Positions 1 to 7,314 of a stretch of DNA of 13,988 nt are shown in pieces. The notes beneath the pieces are model-generated. The model did no database searches. It had not been told where the DNA came from and saw only the letters and a program-made list of their open reading frames with translations. The translations under genes were made by a program, and so were the position numbers. The DNA comes from Helicobacter sp. GTDB lineage: Bacteria > Campylobacterota > Campylobacteria > Campylobacterales > Helicobacteraceae. The stretch lies in assembly GCA_029264655.1 (NCBI GenBank), contig JARHZY010000051.1, positions 1 to 13,988 on the forward strand. The letters are read 5' to 3'. Numbering within the stretch: position 1 is the stretch's first letter; every line of letters starts with the position of its first letter.

Positions 1-822
1 AAAAGGGATAATACCTCCTGCAGCACTCTTATGTCCATCAATAAAACTGCCAATTGTGCGGACTTGTGAAAAATCCCAACCAATACCACCACCATATTTA
101 CTAAGCAATGCCATTTCTTTATATGAATCAAAGATTCCTTCAATATTATCTGGTGTGCTACCAATATAGCATGAGCTTAATTGATGTCTTGTAGTGCGGG
201 CGTTTGCAAGTGTAGGTGTTGCACACATAACTTCAAATTGAGAAATCATATCATAAAACTTTATTGCCCACGCATTACAATCATCTTCGTTTTGAGCCAA
301 AAACATGGCAATTGCCATAAACATATGTTGTGGTAATTCTATGGGTTTGCCATTGGCATCTTTAAGTAAATATCTATCATAAAGCGTTCTAATACCTAAA
401 TAATTAAATTGCAAATCTCTATCGGGATCAATTTTTGAATTTAATAGCTCTAAGTCATACCGCTCTTTTAATCCCCTTAAAAGTTTGCCCTCACGCTCAC
501 CCATTTCAAAATATTCGCGTAAATGCTTATACCCCGTGAAGCGACTAACACGATGGTATAAATCATAAAGGAAAAGACGAGCAGCCACATAAGTCCAATT
601 TGGACTTGAAACATCAACTTTATCAACAGCTGTTTTTATGAGTGTTTCTTGTATTTTTTCTGTTGTAATACCATCATAAAATTGTAATTTTGCATCAACT
701 TCAAGCTCACTTTGACTTGTGCCTTCTAATCCTTCAACCGCACTTGAAGTGTGCTTTTGAATCTTTGTAATATCAAGTTCTTCAGTGCGACCATTTCTTT
801 TTGTAACATACTTTGTCTGCAC
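1..822 (-). CDS. nrdA: Ribonucleoside-diphosphate reductase, alpha (large) subunit, N-terminal part
   Basis: Large catalytic subunit of class I ribonucleotide reductase, which reduces NDPs to dNDPs in the cytoplasm with a radical-bearing NrdB partner that is not in this window. I translated 274 codons by eye. Residues 2-92 look like an ATP-cone allosteric domain (VTKRNGRTEELDITKI, then QFYDGI and AARLFLYDLY). The reductase core follows, with PTLANARTTRHQLSSC near residues 203-218; Cys218 matches the first redox cysteine of the active site (E. coli Cys225). The frame is open to the left edge after SAAGGIIPF, so the C-terminal two thirds are missing. The start is GTG at 822, chosen because AGGGGGA lies 6-7 nt upstream and the homology begins there. 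It starts 9 bp after the stop of the upstream nitroreductase gene, so the two are probably co-transcribed. Identity is secure; the start codon is likely. Confidence 0.93.
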   Translation of the reverse strand, partial: MQTKYVTKRNGRTEELDITKIQKHTSSAVEGLEGTSQSELEVDAKLQFYDGITTEKIQETLIKTAVDKVDVSSPNWTYVAARLFLYDLYHRVSRFTGYKHLREYFEMGEREGKLLRGLKERYDLELLNSKIDPDRDLQFNYLGIRTLYDRYLLKDANGKPIELPQHMFMAIAMFLAQNEDDCNAWAIKFYDMISQFEVMCATPTLANARTTRHQLSSCYIGSTPDNIEGIFDSYKEMALLSKYGGGIGWDFSQVRTIGSFIDGHKSAAGGIIPF

Positions 823-831
823 ACTATCCCC

Positions 832-1473
832 CTAAATAATTCTTACAATTTCGTCTAACGACATACGCAATCTCTTACTTTGTGGCATACCGCGATAACC
901 AAGACACATAACAAGCGTTACTTGCTCTTTAAAAGTATCTAAAGCTAAAACAGATTCTATTATCTTCTTATCAAAACCTTCAATCATGCAAGAATCAATG
1001 CCCAAAAATGCAGCATGATTCATCATTGTTGTTGCCATAATATAGGCTTGATGTCCGCTCCATAAACCAAGCTTCTCTGTATCTGCTATATAACCCAATG
1101 CTTCAAGTTTTCTTTGCCCATAACGCTCATATGCATAATGTTTTATTTCTTCAGATGTTTTTACACGTCGTGCAAATTTATCAAAAATATAATTTGTATG
1201 TGGCAACATATCTGTTTTAAGCGATGTATATATAATTGTAGCAGATGCATCAGTAATTTGGGCTTGCCCCCAACATGCTTGTTTGATTTGTTCTTTCATT
1301 ATATCAGATTGCACAAGAATCATGCGCGTTGGCTCTAAGCCAAAAGAACTTGGTGCAAGTCTGCCAGACTCTAAAATTGCTGCAAATATATCATCTGGAA
1401 TTTTCTTTGTTTTGTCAAAAATTTTACAAGCAAAGCGGGACTGCATTGCTTGTAGAAAAGCATCTTGTTTCAT
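832..1473 (-). CDS. NAD(P)H-dependent nitroreductase, FrxA-like
   Basis: FMN-dependent nitroreductase-family oxidoreductase of 213 residues, the usual length for this family. Visible hallmarks are the N-terminal SRFACKIFD (residues 12-20, FMN phosphate region), RLAPSSFGLEP (38-48) and GIDSCMIEGFD (158-168). These resemble H. pylori FrxA more than RdxA. FrxA and RdxA reduce nitro compounds and in H. pylori activate metronidazole; whether this protein does so is inference. The ATG at 1473 has AAGGAT six bases upstream. A TACAAT -10 candidate lies at 1517-1512, giving a 5' leader of about 30 nt. It is the first gene of a probable two-gene transcript with nrdA, 9 bp downstream. The family call is strong. 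The physiological substrate is unknown, so no gene symbol is given. Confidence 0.85.
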   Translation of the reverse strand: MKQDAFLQAMQSRFACKIFDKTKKIPDDIFAAILESGRLAPSSFGLEPTRMILVQSDIMKEQIKQACWGQAQITDASATIIYTSLKTDMLPHTNYIFDKFARRVKTSEEIKHYAYERYGQRKLEALGYIADTEKLGLWSGHQAYIMATTMMNHAAFLGIDSCMIEGFDKKIIESVLALDTFKEQVTLVMCLGYRGMPQSKRLRMSLDEIVRII

Positions 1474-1511
1474 ATGAAATCCTTATCTGATTCAATAGAT
1501 ATAAAAAACGA

Positions 1512-1517
1512 ATTGTA
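1512..1517 (-). promoter_or_regulatory. Candidate -10 element for the nitroreductase-nrdA transcript
   Basis: On the minus strand this reads TACAAT, a good match to the epsilonproteobacterial sigma-70 -10 element. It lies about 40 bp upstream of the ATG at 1473, in AT-rich DNA with no clear -35, as is usual for the group. It is a single-site match, so confidence is modest. Confidence 0.4.
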
Positions 1518-2087
1518 TCTAACAAAATCTTAAAATATGCTAAGGGTATAACATATAAATTATGCAGTATATAGTCCAAATAGGCATGTATGCGGCATTA
1601 CAAGGCGATTATTTTTATCTTTATAAAAAATTGCAAATAATAATATTTTATCGCCATAATTTTATAAAAATTTTATCTTACCGCCCATTATACAGCATAT
1701 TGCTATGCAAAGATAAAAGAACTTTATGTTAGATGAGCTATATTCAATAATAACAAAGCTTTATGAAAAGATTTAGTAAAAATGCATAGATAAATGGCAC
1801 TTAAAATTCATATATTACACTGCATATTATAAAATAAGAATCTTTTTATAAATAGCAAAAGATAAAAATTTATGCATTTTAATCACTAATCAAAGTAAGA
1901 AAAATAATATTTTACCATAAAAAACTTCAAATTTTATTGAGAAGAATAAACTTTAAAAACTTACAAATCTTGTGAGTTTGCAATATAAAAATAAAAATAG
2001 ATATATCTCAATATGCAATAATTGTTAAGATCATTAACACTAAAATTATCATTACAAGATAATGCAATCTATGAATTGAAAAAAAAT
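1518..2087. other. AT-rich intergenic region between divergent genes, no gene seen
   Basis: This fills most of the 652-bp gap between the divergent nitroreductase-nrdA transcript and panC. It is very rich in A and T, and both strands are broken by frequent stops. The best small reading frame, ATG at 1724 (16 codons, MLDELYSIITKLYEKI), has no convincing ribosome binding site, so I do not call it. A short hairpin (GCATA, TTGC, TATGC at 1695-1708) and one AGAATCT copy (1837-1843) are present. A small RNA or upstream regulatory sites cannot be excluded from the sequence alone. Confidence 0.6.
2045..2063. promoter_or_regulatory. Perfect 6-bp dyad upstream of panC, possible operator
   Basis: ATTATC, a 7-base spacer, then GATAAT: a perfect inverted repeat of 19 bp in total. 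It sits about 30 bp upstream of the TACAAT -10 candidate for panC, which is a sensible place for a transcription-factor site. The arms are short and AT-rich, so chance is a real alternative. No known operator consensus matches. Confidence 0.25.
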
Positions 2088-2090
2088 AGC

Positions 2091-2096
2091 TACAAT
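2091..2096 (+). promoter_or_regulatory. Candidate -10 element for panC
   Basis: TACAAT, 29 bases before the panC ATG. It is preceded by an A8 run (2079-2086), the kind of AT-rich upstream stretch that stands in for a -35 in Helicobacter and Campylobacter promoters. The predicted start is near 2102. Confidence 0.45.
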
Positions 2097-2125
2097 AACA
2101 TTTTATTTTAATAAAAAGGATAAAT

Positions 2126-3130
2126 ATGCAAGATATACTACAACATTATAGGGCAACACAAAAAGCAAAGAAATCAAATTGCATTGTAGTAACAACAAAG
2201 GAAGCACTCTATCAGGCATTGCAAAAAAAACAGCAAGCTTATATAAACTATTTGCAAAATGAATCCCAACAAAAAAAGTTATATGTAATCCAAACAGGTA
2301 TGCAACACATTCCATTGCAATACAATAGCATACAAGATTCCAATATCCTATCCATACCATTAGATATTGGCTTAACACCAACTATGGGTGCATTACATAA
2401 TGGGCATAAAAGCCTTATAGAAGCCAATGTAGCACAAAATCATATTGCTGTTGTCTCTATCTTTGTCAATCCAACACAATTTAGCCCAACAGAAGATTTA
2501 GCTACATATCCACGCACACTTGAAGAAGATATTAAAATGTGTGAATCTGTGGGAGTTGATATTGTATTTACCCCAACACCAGAAGTTATCTATGAAGAAG
2601 CAGATGAGATTACATTAGAACCACCTAAAAAAATGGGATATATACTTGAGGGTTATTATCGTCCTACGCATTTTAAAGGTGTTTTGCAGGTTGTATTAAA
2701 ACTCTTTCATCTTGTATCGCCAAAACGTGCTTATTTTGGGCAAAAAGATGCACAACAATTACTACTTATAAAAAAAATGGCACAACATTTATGCTTGCCA
2801 GTAGAAATCATTGGTATGCCAATTATACGCGATGGCGATATGCTCGCATTAAGTTCGCGTAATGTGTATCTTAGCACAGATGAACGCAAGCTTGCCCTTG
2901 CAATCCCAAAAACTATTTACCATATAGAATCCCTTATCACACAACATAACCAAAGGGATATTGCAATATTAAAACATGAAGCACTGCAAATATTGCATGG
3001 CTTATCAATTGACTACATGGATTTTTATAATTATGATTTAACATTTGCTACAAAAGCAGAACATTGTATTTTTTTGCTTGTTGTTCGTATTGGTAAGATA
3101 CGACTTCTTGATAATCTTTGGATAGAATAG
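2126..3130 (+). CDS. panC: Pantothenate synthetase (pantoate--beta-alanine ligase) with enlarged N-terminus
   Basis: Cytoplasmic enzyme joining pantoate and beta-alanine with ATP to make pantothenate, the precursor of coenzyme A. Family motifs are clear: PTMGALHNGH at residues 85-94 (HIGH-type nucleotide-binding motif), VNPTQF at 114-119, YFGQKDAQQ at 203-211, and LSSRN at 242-246 (KMSKS-like loop). The C-terminus RIGKIRLLDNLWIE fits Helicobacter PanC. The protein has 334 residues against about 275-285 in the family, and all the excess is before PTMG. Residues 20-37 (IVVTTKEALYQALQKKQQ) look like the usual first strand and helix. About 19 residues precede them, and roughly 40 unfamiliar residues separate them from IGLTPTMG. 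The ATG has AAAGGA seven bases upstream, supporting the long form. No panB or panD is adjacent. Function is secure; the effect of the enlargement is unknown. Confidence 0.93.
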   Translation: MQDILQHYRATQKAKKSNCIVVTTKEALYQALQKKQQAYINYLQNESQQKKLYVIQTGMQHIPLQYNSIQDSNILSIPLDIGLTPTMGALHNGHKSLIEANVAQNHIAVVSIFVNPTQFSPTEDLATYPRTLEEDIKMCESVGVDIVFTPTPEVIYEEADEITLEPPKKMGYILEGYYRPTHFKGVLQVVLKLFHLVSPKRAYFGQKDAQQLLLIKKMAQHLCLPVEIIGMPIIRDGDMLALSSRNVYLSTDERKLALAIPKTIYHIESLITQHNQRDIAILKHEALQILHGLSIDYMDFYNYDLTFATKAEHCIFLLVVRIGKIRLLDNLWIE

Positions 3131-3161
3131 GCTTTTATTTTCTCATATTCCTAATTTTTAT

Positions 3162-3167
3162 TACAAT
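3162..3167 (+). promoter_or_regulatory. Candidate -10 element for the Hof-like porin gene
   Basis: TACAAT in the 63-bp gap after panC, 26 bases before the chosen ATG, giving a short leader. Readthrough from panC is also possible, because no terminator hairpin is visible between the two genes. Confidence 0.4.
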
Positions 3168-3193
3168 TTTTATGCTTTATGGTAAGGAGCATT

Positions 3194-4474
3194 ATGCGTT
3201 TTTTTATTTTTTTTCTTGCACTAACAACTCTAGTTTTTGGGCAATACAAAACTCTTGATTCTGCGTTATTAAATGGAACTAAAAAAGTAGATGTTGTGCT
3301 ATATGGACATTATATATCAAGCAATAATAACGGATTCTATGCCAATAATCTTTATGGTTCACATAGATTTTTAGGAAATGCAGGCACTATGAATGCATCT
3401 GTTGGACTTGGCTATACAACAGGATTTTATTATAATTTACGTGCAGCAATTTCTTTTCGTGCCGCACAAGGTTTGCTTAATTATAATGATGGCGTAAAAA
3501 AATATTTTTACATTAATACAGGGCATGAAGTGCTTGGAGGTAGTAGTGTCGCCTTAGGTGAATCTTTTTTAGAATATTTTGATGGTGATACTGCCATCAA
3601 AGCAGGGAGATTCCAACCAATAAGTGAATGGATTAACCATTTAATTGATGGAATCTGGTTGCGTAATGGTAGTTTTAGAAATCTTGTTATTGAGGCAATT
3701 TGGGCATACAATTATGGACGCGTAAGTTATTACGAAATGACACAATTTCTCCAACTTGATACAACAGGGTGGTTTCATGTTGGTATGCGTTACTATTTTG
3801 CAGGAAACCAAAAAGATATAAAAAATAACACTTATGTTAGTGCTTTTAGCACATTTATACCCGGTGTTTTTGTAACTGCGGGAGGACGAGTGCATTGGGC
3901 AACGCGGTTTAATGGTGGTAATGTATGGTGGTTTGGTGCTGATTTGGGATTTGCCGGTAGTTTTGAAGACCATAAAAGCACAAAATCTTTTAATAATAAC
4001 ACTTTTCTCTTTGATTCTAAATTAACAATTGGTTATCGCAACATTGATGCAATGATTGGTTATGTTGCAAGTGGTAACGCTGGTATGGGAAGTCTTGGCA
4101 TATTAGGTGTTGGTAATGGGACACAAGCAGATATGTCTCATATTTTTTATAGCAATATCCAACCATTTTTTGTTTGGGGTGGACGGGCAATTAAAATGGG
4201 GAATAACGCCCATCTTATTTATGCGGCAACTCGCCTAAGCTTATTAGATAATAAACTTAATATGTATTTTGCCTATGGTGCAACATTTTTTGATGGTTCG
4301 CGTTATTATGGGGGTATTAACCATCGCAATCTAATGCAAAATGAATTAAATGCTATGCTTGAGTTTGGGATCACGCAAACTTTAAGTGCTATTACACATA
4401 TAAGTAGCACACATTTTAGTAAGGGAGTGCCAAGCACTTTTGAAATTAATGGTGGGCTTCGTTTTATGTTTTAA
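3194..4474 (+). CDS. Outer membrane protein, Hof/OprD-like porin family
   Basis: Exported beta-barrel protein of 426 residues. The N-terminus MRFFIFFLALTTLVFG is a signal peptide with likely cleavage before QYKTL. The rest is rich in alternating aromatic and Gly/Asn/Ser residues, and it ends in GGLRFMF, the terminal-Phe signature recognised by the barrel assembly machinery. Phrases such as LYGHYISSNNNGFYANN, GESFLEYFDGDTAIKAGRFQP and DGIWLRNGSF match the Helicobacter Hof family of OprD-type porins; which Hof is unclear. An upstream in-frame ATG at 3179 precedes the AAGGAG at 3184-3189, so the start is taken at 3194. The signal-peptide codons contain T7-A-T8 (3199-3214), a possible slippage tract that is in frame here. 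The solute carried, if any, is unknown. Confidence 0.8.
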   Translation: MRFFIFFLALTTLVFGQYKTLDSALLNGTKKVDVVLYGHYISSNNNGFYANNLYGSHRFLGNAGTMNASVGLGYTTGFYYNLRAAISFRAAQGLLNYNDGVKKYFYINTGHEVLGGSSVALGESFLEYFDGDTAIKAGRFQPISEWINHLIDGIWLRNGSFRNLVIEAIWAYNYGRVSYYEMTQFLQLDTTGWFHVGMRYYFAGNQKDIKNNTYVSAFSTFIPGVFVTAGGRVHWATRFNGGNVWWFGADLGFAGSFEDHKSTKSFNNNTFLFDSKLTIGYRNIDAMIGYVASGNAGMGSLGILGVGNGTQADMSHIFYSNIQPFFVWGGRAIKMGNNAHLIYAATRLSLLDNKLNMYFAYGATFFDGSRYYGGINHRNLMQNELNAMLEFGITQTLSAITHISSTHFSKGVPSTFEINGGLRFMF

Positions 4475-4520
4475 TTGTATCGAATTATTTTTTATATAAA
4501 TTACAGATTAAGTAACTTAT

Positions 4521-4555
4521 AAATATTATCTTTATATTAAAATATAATATTTTTT
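4521..4555 (+). terminator. Possible AT-only terminator after the porin gene
   Basis: AAATATTAT (4521-4529) and ATAATATTT (4544-4552) form a perfect 9-bp inverted repeat with a 14-base loop. It continues into three more Ts, about 45 bp after the porin stop. The stem has no G or C, so it would be weak, and in such AT-rich DNA it may be chance. It also lies just upstream of the next promoter and could be an operator. Confidence 0.25.
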
Positions 4556-4587
4556 AGAATTTTATTGCATATCTACAATAAATATGC

Positions 4588-4593
4588 TACACT
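4588..4593 (+). promoter_or_regulatory. Candidate extended -10 element for the CjaA-like gene
   Basis: TGCTACACT (4585-4593) contains TACACT with the upstream TG of an extended -10. It lies 30 bp before the ATG at 4624, which is itself preceded by AAAAAAAGGAGAAGAT, a strong ribosome binding site. Confidence 0.4.
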
Positions 4594-4623
4594 TTGATTT
4601 ATTTTTGAAAAAAAGGAGAAGAT

Positions 4624-5478
4624 ATGGCTTTTCATTATAAAAATATATTCCAAACTGGAATGGCATTGGTTTTTTGCGGTGTGCTCACATTTGGATTGCT
4701 AGCTTGCAGTAATTCAGAGAAAGAAGAAGCACAAAAACAAGCAAGTGTGCTTGAGACAATCAAACAAAATGGAAAAATTCGCATAGGCGTATTTAGTGAT
4801 AAACCTCCATTTGGATATTATGAAGATAACGAATACAAGGGGTTTGATGTCTATATTGCCAAACGCTTTGCCAAAGATTTACTTGGAGATGCAAGCAAAG
4901 TAGAATTTATACCTGTTGAAGCTGCAGCACGTGCAAGTGCATTAAAAGCTAATAAGGTTGATATTATTATGGCAAACTTTACAAAAACAGCAGAACGCGA
5001 GCAACAAGTTGATTTTGCAAAACCTTACATGAAAGTTACATTAGGTGTTGTGAGCAAAGATGGTGCTATTACAAGTGAAGAACAACTGCAAGGCAAAACA
5101 CTTATAGTAAATAAAGGAACAACAGCAGATATATACTTTAGCAAAAAAAGTGGTATTAATCTCTTAAAATTTGAACAAAATACAGAAACTTTCCAAGCAT
5201 TCCAGCAAGGTAAAGGCGATGGATTAGCACATGATTCCACAATGCTTTATGCATGGGTTAAACACAATCCTGAATATAAAGTTGGTATCCAATCTTTAGG
5301 CGATCAAGACGTTATTGCTCCAGCAGTAAAACAAGGCAATAAAGAATTGCTAGATTGGATAAATAATGAAATTGATACATTACAAGCACAAGGCTTTTTT
5401 AAAGAAGCCTATGAAGCAACTTTAGGAAATGAATTTGGTAGTGAGATTACACCAGATATGGTTATATTTACGCAATGA
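4624..5478 (+). CDS. cjaA: CjaA-like cysteine/amino-acid-binding lipoprotein of an ABC transporter
   Basis: Family 3 extracellular solute-binding protein, 284 residues. The N-terminus is a lipoprotein signal with lipobox LLAC (Cys28), so it should be anchored in the envelope facing the periplasm. The mature part starts with a Ser/Glu/Lys linker, then the typical first lobe NGKIRIGVFSDKPPFGYYED, KGFDVYIAKRFAKDL, VEAAARASALKANKVDI, FTKTAEREQQVDFAKPYMKV and the hinge region NKGTTADIYF. The line of motifs NTETFQAFQQGKGDGLAHD and IQSLGDQDVIAPAVK closely resembles C. jejuni CjaA (Cj0982c), a cysteine-binding protein. Family and lipidation are seen directly; cysteine as ligand is by analogy. No permease or ATPase gene is adjacent: the downstream side is a 930-bp gap. 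It must therefore use a transporter encoded elsewhere. Confidence 0.85.
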   Translation: MAFHYKNIFQTGMALVFCGVLTFGLLACSNSEKEEAQKQASVLETIKQNGKIRIGVFSDKPPFGYYEDNEYKGFDVYIAKRFAKDLLGDASKVEFIPVEAAARASALKANKVDIIMANFTKTAEREQQVDFAKPYMKVTLGVVSKDGAITSEEQLQGKTLIVNKGTTADIYFSKKSGINLLKFEQNTETFQAFQQGKGDGLAHDSTMLYAWVKHNPEYKVGIQSLGDQDVIAPAVKQGNKELLDWINNEIDTLQAQGFFKEAYEATLGNEFGSEITPDMVIFTQ

Positions 5479-6412
5479 AGTTTTATATAATCCTTAAAAG
5501 CTAGCATATCGGCATAGCAACTTTAGAGTGCGGTATTATTCCTTAATACTTATATCTCATGTGTAAATATTTGTATATTGTCGCATATAATCTAGATTCA
5601 ATATAGAATCTTTTATGATTGCAGCAATATTAATGATTTATTGCTTTTAATAAATCCATGTCGATAATATGCTTAAATACAACTCTAAAAGAAAATTTTC
5701 TAATATAGTGAAACATTGTTCTTCATATATAATGATTGATTTTATATTTTTATTTTTATGCTTTTTTTGATATACTTTAATATTTTTTTATAGTTATATT
5801 GCAACAATAGTATTAAATATTCTTTTGTTATTGTGTCAATATGGAGTGTAGAATCTATAATGCTTTTATTTTTTAGATTCTAAAAAGCTTTTTGTTTCAA
5901 TATTGTTGTGCTTATAAAATTTATCCATATATTTGATAGCTTTGTTACCAACTAAAACACTACTTCTCACTTTTTGTTCCATACTTTAATGGTAATAAAA
6001 GTTTATGTATTTTATCATATGTAACATAATAGTATTTCATGGATTACATTAATAGCCATATAAGTATAATATATCTTGCTATCTTTATTATTTTTCTTAA
6101 TATTATATATTTCTAACACCTTTAATATTCAGTTTTCGCATTTTGTTTGGTAACTTCTTGGCATTACTCTAATCTTTAAGGTTATTGCAAGAGATTACAT
6201 TAATCTCTTTGGTGTTTGCAACTCACATGAAGCAAAACATTAATATTTTCCATTAAATATAGCCAATAAATCATGGGTTTTCTAATTATTATATACCACA
6301 CTATCCCCTTTATATGTTATTACACGCTTTGAAACAATTTATTCTATTTATGAAGGAGATTTACTAATTCGGTATAGAATCTCTTTTTATTACATAACAA
6401 GGGTATATCTAA
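5479..6412. other. 930-bp AT-rich gap without an intact gene
   Basis: No intact gene is found here on either strand. The plus strand has frequent stops throughout. The minus strand has several successive short open stretches (see the separate relic entry). Other structure: a perfect 8-bp hairpin AAGAGATT/AATCTCTT with a 5-base loop at 6189-6209; a 12-bp direct repeat GATTACATTAAT at 6042-6053 and 6193-6204; and four AGAATCT/AGATTCT copies (5605, 5850, 5875, 6376). The last 70 bp probably contain the promoter of the next gene (GGTATAGAAT at 6371-6380). Confidence 0.6.
5647..6274 (-). pseudogene. Possible decayed protein-coding gene, family not recognised
   Basis: On the minus strand, open stretches follow one another in changing frames with little gap. 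From upstream to downstream they are: a 24-codon piece from ATG 6274; VANTKEINVISCNNLKD; a piece ending AINVIHEILLCYI; MKYYYVTYDKIHKLLLPLK; an ATG-started piece at 5982-5866 (MEQKVRSSVLVGNKAIKYMD..., 38 residues, ending FLESKK); then STLHIDTITKEYLILLLQYN; and finally YEEQCFTILENFLLELYLS, stopping at 5647. Some of these read like real protein rather than random Lys/Ile/Asn strings. However, in DNA this AT-rich, open runs of 40-45 codons are expected by chance, so the case is weak. I recognise no family and no transposase motif. Alternatives are plain intergenic DNA or small peptides. Confidence 0.22.
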
Positions 6413-7030
6413 ATGTTCTATAACATATTAAAACATTATTATGCAATTTTATTACTTTGTTGCATACAGACACATTCATTGTTTGCACAAAATTATGGTG
6501 GTAACTATGATTGGCGTATGCTTGGTGGAGGACCATTACAGCTTGTGTCGTTTCATATTGGCACAAATACAAGCATCACTCACAACCATACAGGTTATAA
6601 TCTTGGAGGAAGTTTTGGTTGGAACTATCTCTCAAGCTTTTATAACGCATTTGAAGGAATAGATCATGTATTTGATATGGGTGTGCGTCTTAAATACATG
6701 TTTAATGATTCTATAATAAAAAGCCATTTGGTTGGCACAGAGATTTATTTTCACTTCCCATGCAGTACTACCAATCTTTTCCGCCATGTGCCACAACCAC
6801 TTTCATTAGTTATTGGAGGTGGGGCAATTTTCGCAGAATCTATGCTGCCACAATCACAAATATTATCTAATGAGAAGACAACAGGGCAATATATCGAAAT
6901 AGGTGTTGGACTTTTTAAGTATTTTGTTATTAATGTAAATCTGCTTTATCGTGTTAGTTTTTTTCCGCAAAACACATTAGGCATACAACACATAGAACAA
7001 AATTTCCTTTTAGAATTTGCCATTTTTTAG
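6413..7030 (+). CDS. Small exported outer membrane protein, family not recognised
   Basis: Protein of 205 residues with a signal peptide (residues 1-25, hydrophobic AILLLCC, cleavage likely after HSLFA before QNYGG). The mature part is Gly-, Phe- and aromatic-rich. It has alternating segments typical of a beta-barrel, for example NLGGSFGWNYLSSF, FDMGVRLKYMF, GTEIYFHF, SLVIGGGAIFAES, YIEIGVGLFKYFVINVNLLYRVSF, and it ends EFAIF with a terminal Phe. At about 180 mature residues it would suit an eight-stranded barrel. That is inference; I do not recognise a named family. A TAA directly precedes the ATG in frame, so 6413 is the first possible ATG. AAGGG lies nine bases upstream. The gene stands alone after a long gap and converges on manC. 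It could be adhesin-like or structural; the function is unknown. Confidence 0.7.
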   Translation: MFYNILKHYYAILLLCCIQTHSLFAQNYGGNYDWRMLGGGPLQLVSFHIGTNTSITHNHTGYNLGGSFGWNYLSSFYNAFEGIDHVFDMGVRLKYMFNDSIIKSHLVGTEIYFHFPCSTTNLFRHVPQPLSLVIGGGAIFAESMLPQSQILSNEKTTGQYIEIGVGLFKYFVINVNLLYRVSFFPQNTLGIQHIEQNFLLEFAIF

Positions 7031-7123
7031 AATCTAATAACCTACTCACAACAACATAAAAAATATATTGCAACTTAATAATAAAATATATTTTTAAAAA
7101 TTAATAGCTACATTACATAATCT

Positions 7124-7140
7124 TAGTATATTCTATACTA
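7124..7140. repeat. Perfect 7-bp inverted repeat between convergent genes
   Basis: TAGTATA, TTC, TATACTA: a perfect tight hairpin about 95 bp after the outer membrane protein stop. It has no following T run. It could act as a weak structural 3' end or be chance. Confidence 0.35.
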
Positions 7141-7215
7141 CAAAACTACAACAAATCTAAATATTATTGCCTATATGTAAAAGTAAATCCATAAATAAAT
7201 ATAAGTATTTTAGTT

Positions 7216-7238
7216 ACTACTTTTTATATTAAAGTAGT
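7216..7238. terminator. Hairpin between convergent genes, possible 3'-end structure
   Basis: ACTACTTT (7216-7223), a 7-base loop, and AAAGTAGT (7231-7238) form a perfect 8-bp stem in the 284-bp gap between the convergent outer membrane protein gene and manC. It has no strong T run on either strand, so it is not a textbook intrinsic terminator. It is the best-placed structure for ending both transcripts. The rest of this gap holds nothing else I can support. Confidence 0.3.
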
Positions 7239-7314
7239 GTAATGAATCTGTAATATAAAAAAGGCTTTTGTTATATTTTATCGTTATAGTATTGGTTTTA
7301 TGTTAATTAAAAAT

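Noticed and set aside
3179..3193. Upstream ATG for the Hof-like porin
   Set aside because: The ribosome binding site AAGGAG lies between this ATG and the next, so the start is 3194; the signal peptide also reads better from there.
6042..6204. 12-bp direct repeat GATTACATTAAT as an attachment site or insertion footprint
   Set aside because: In 930 bp of DNA this AT-rich one such repeat is close to chance expectation, and no mobile gene lies between the copies.
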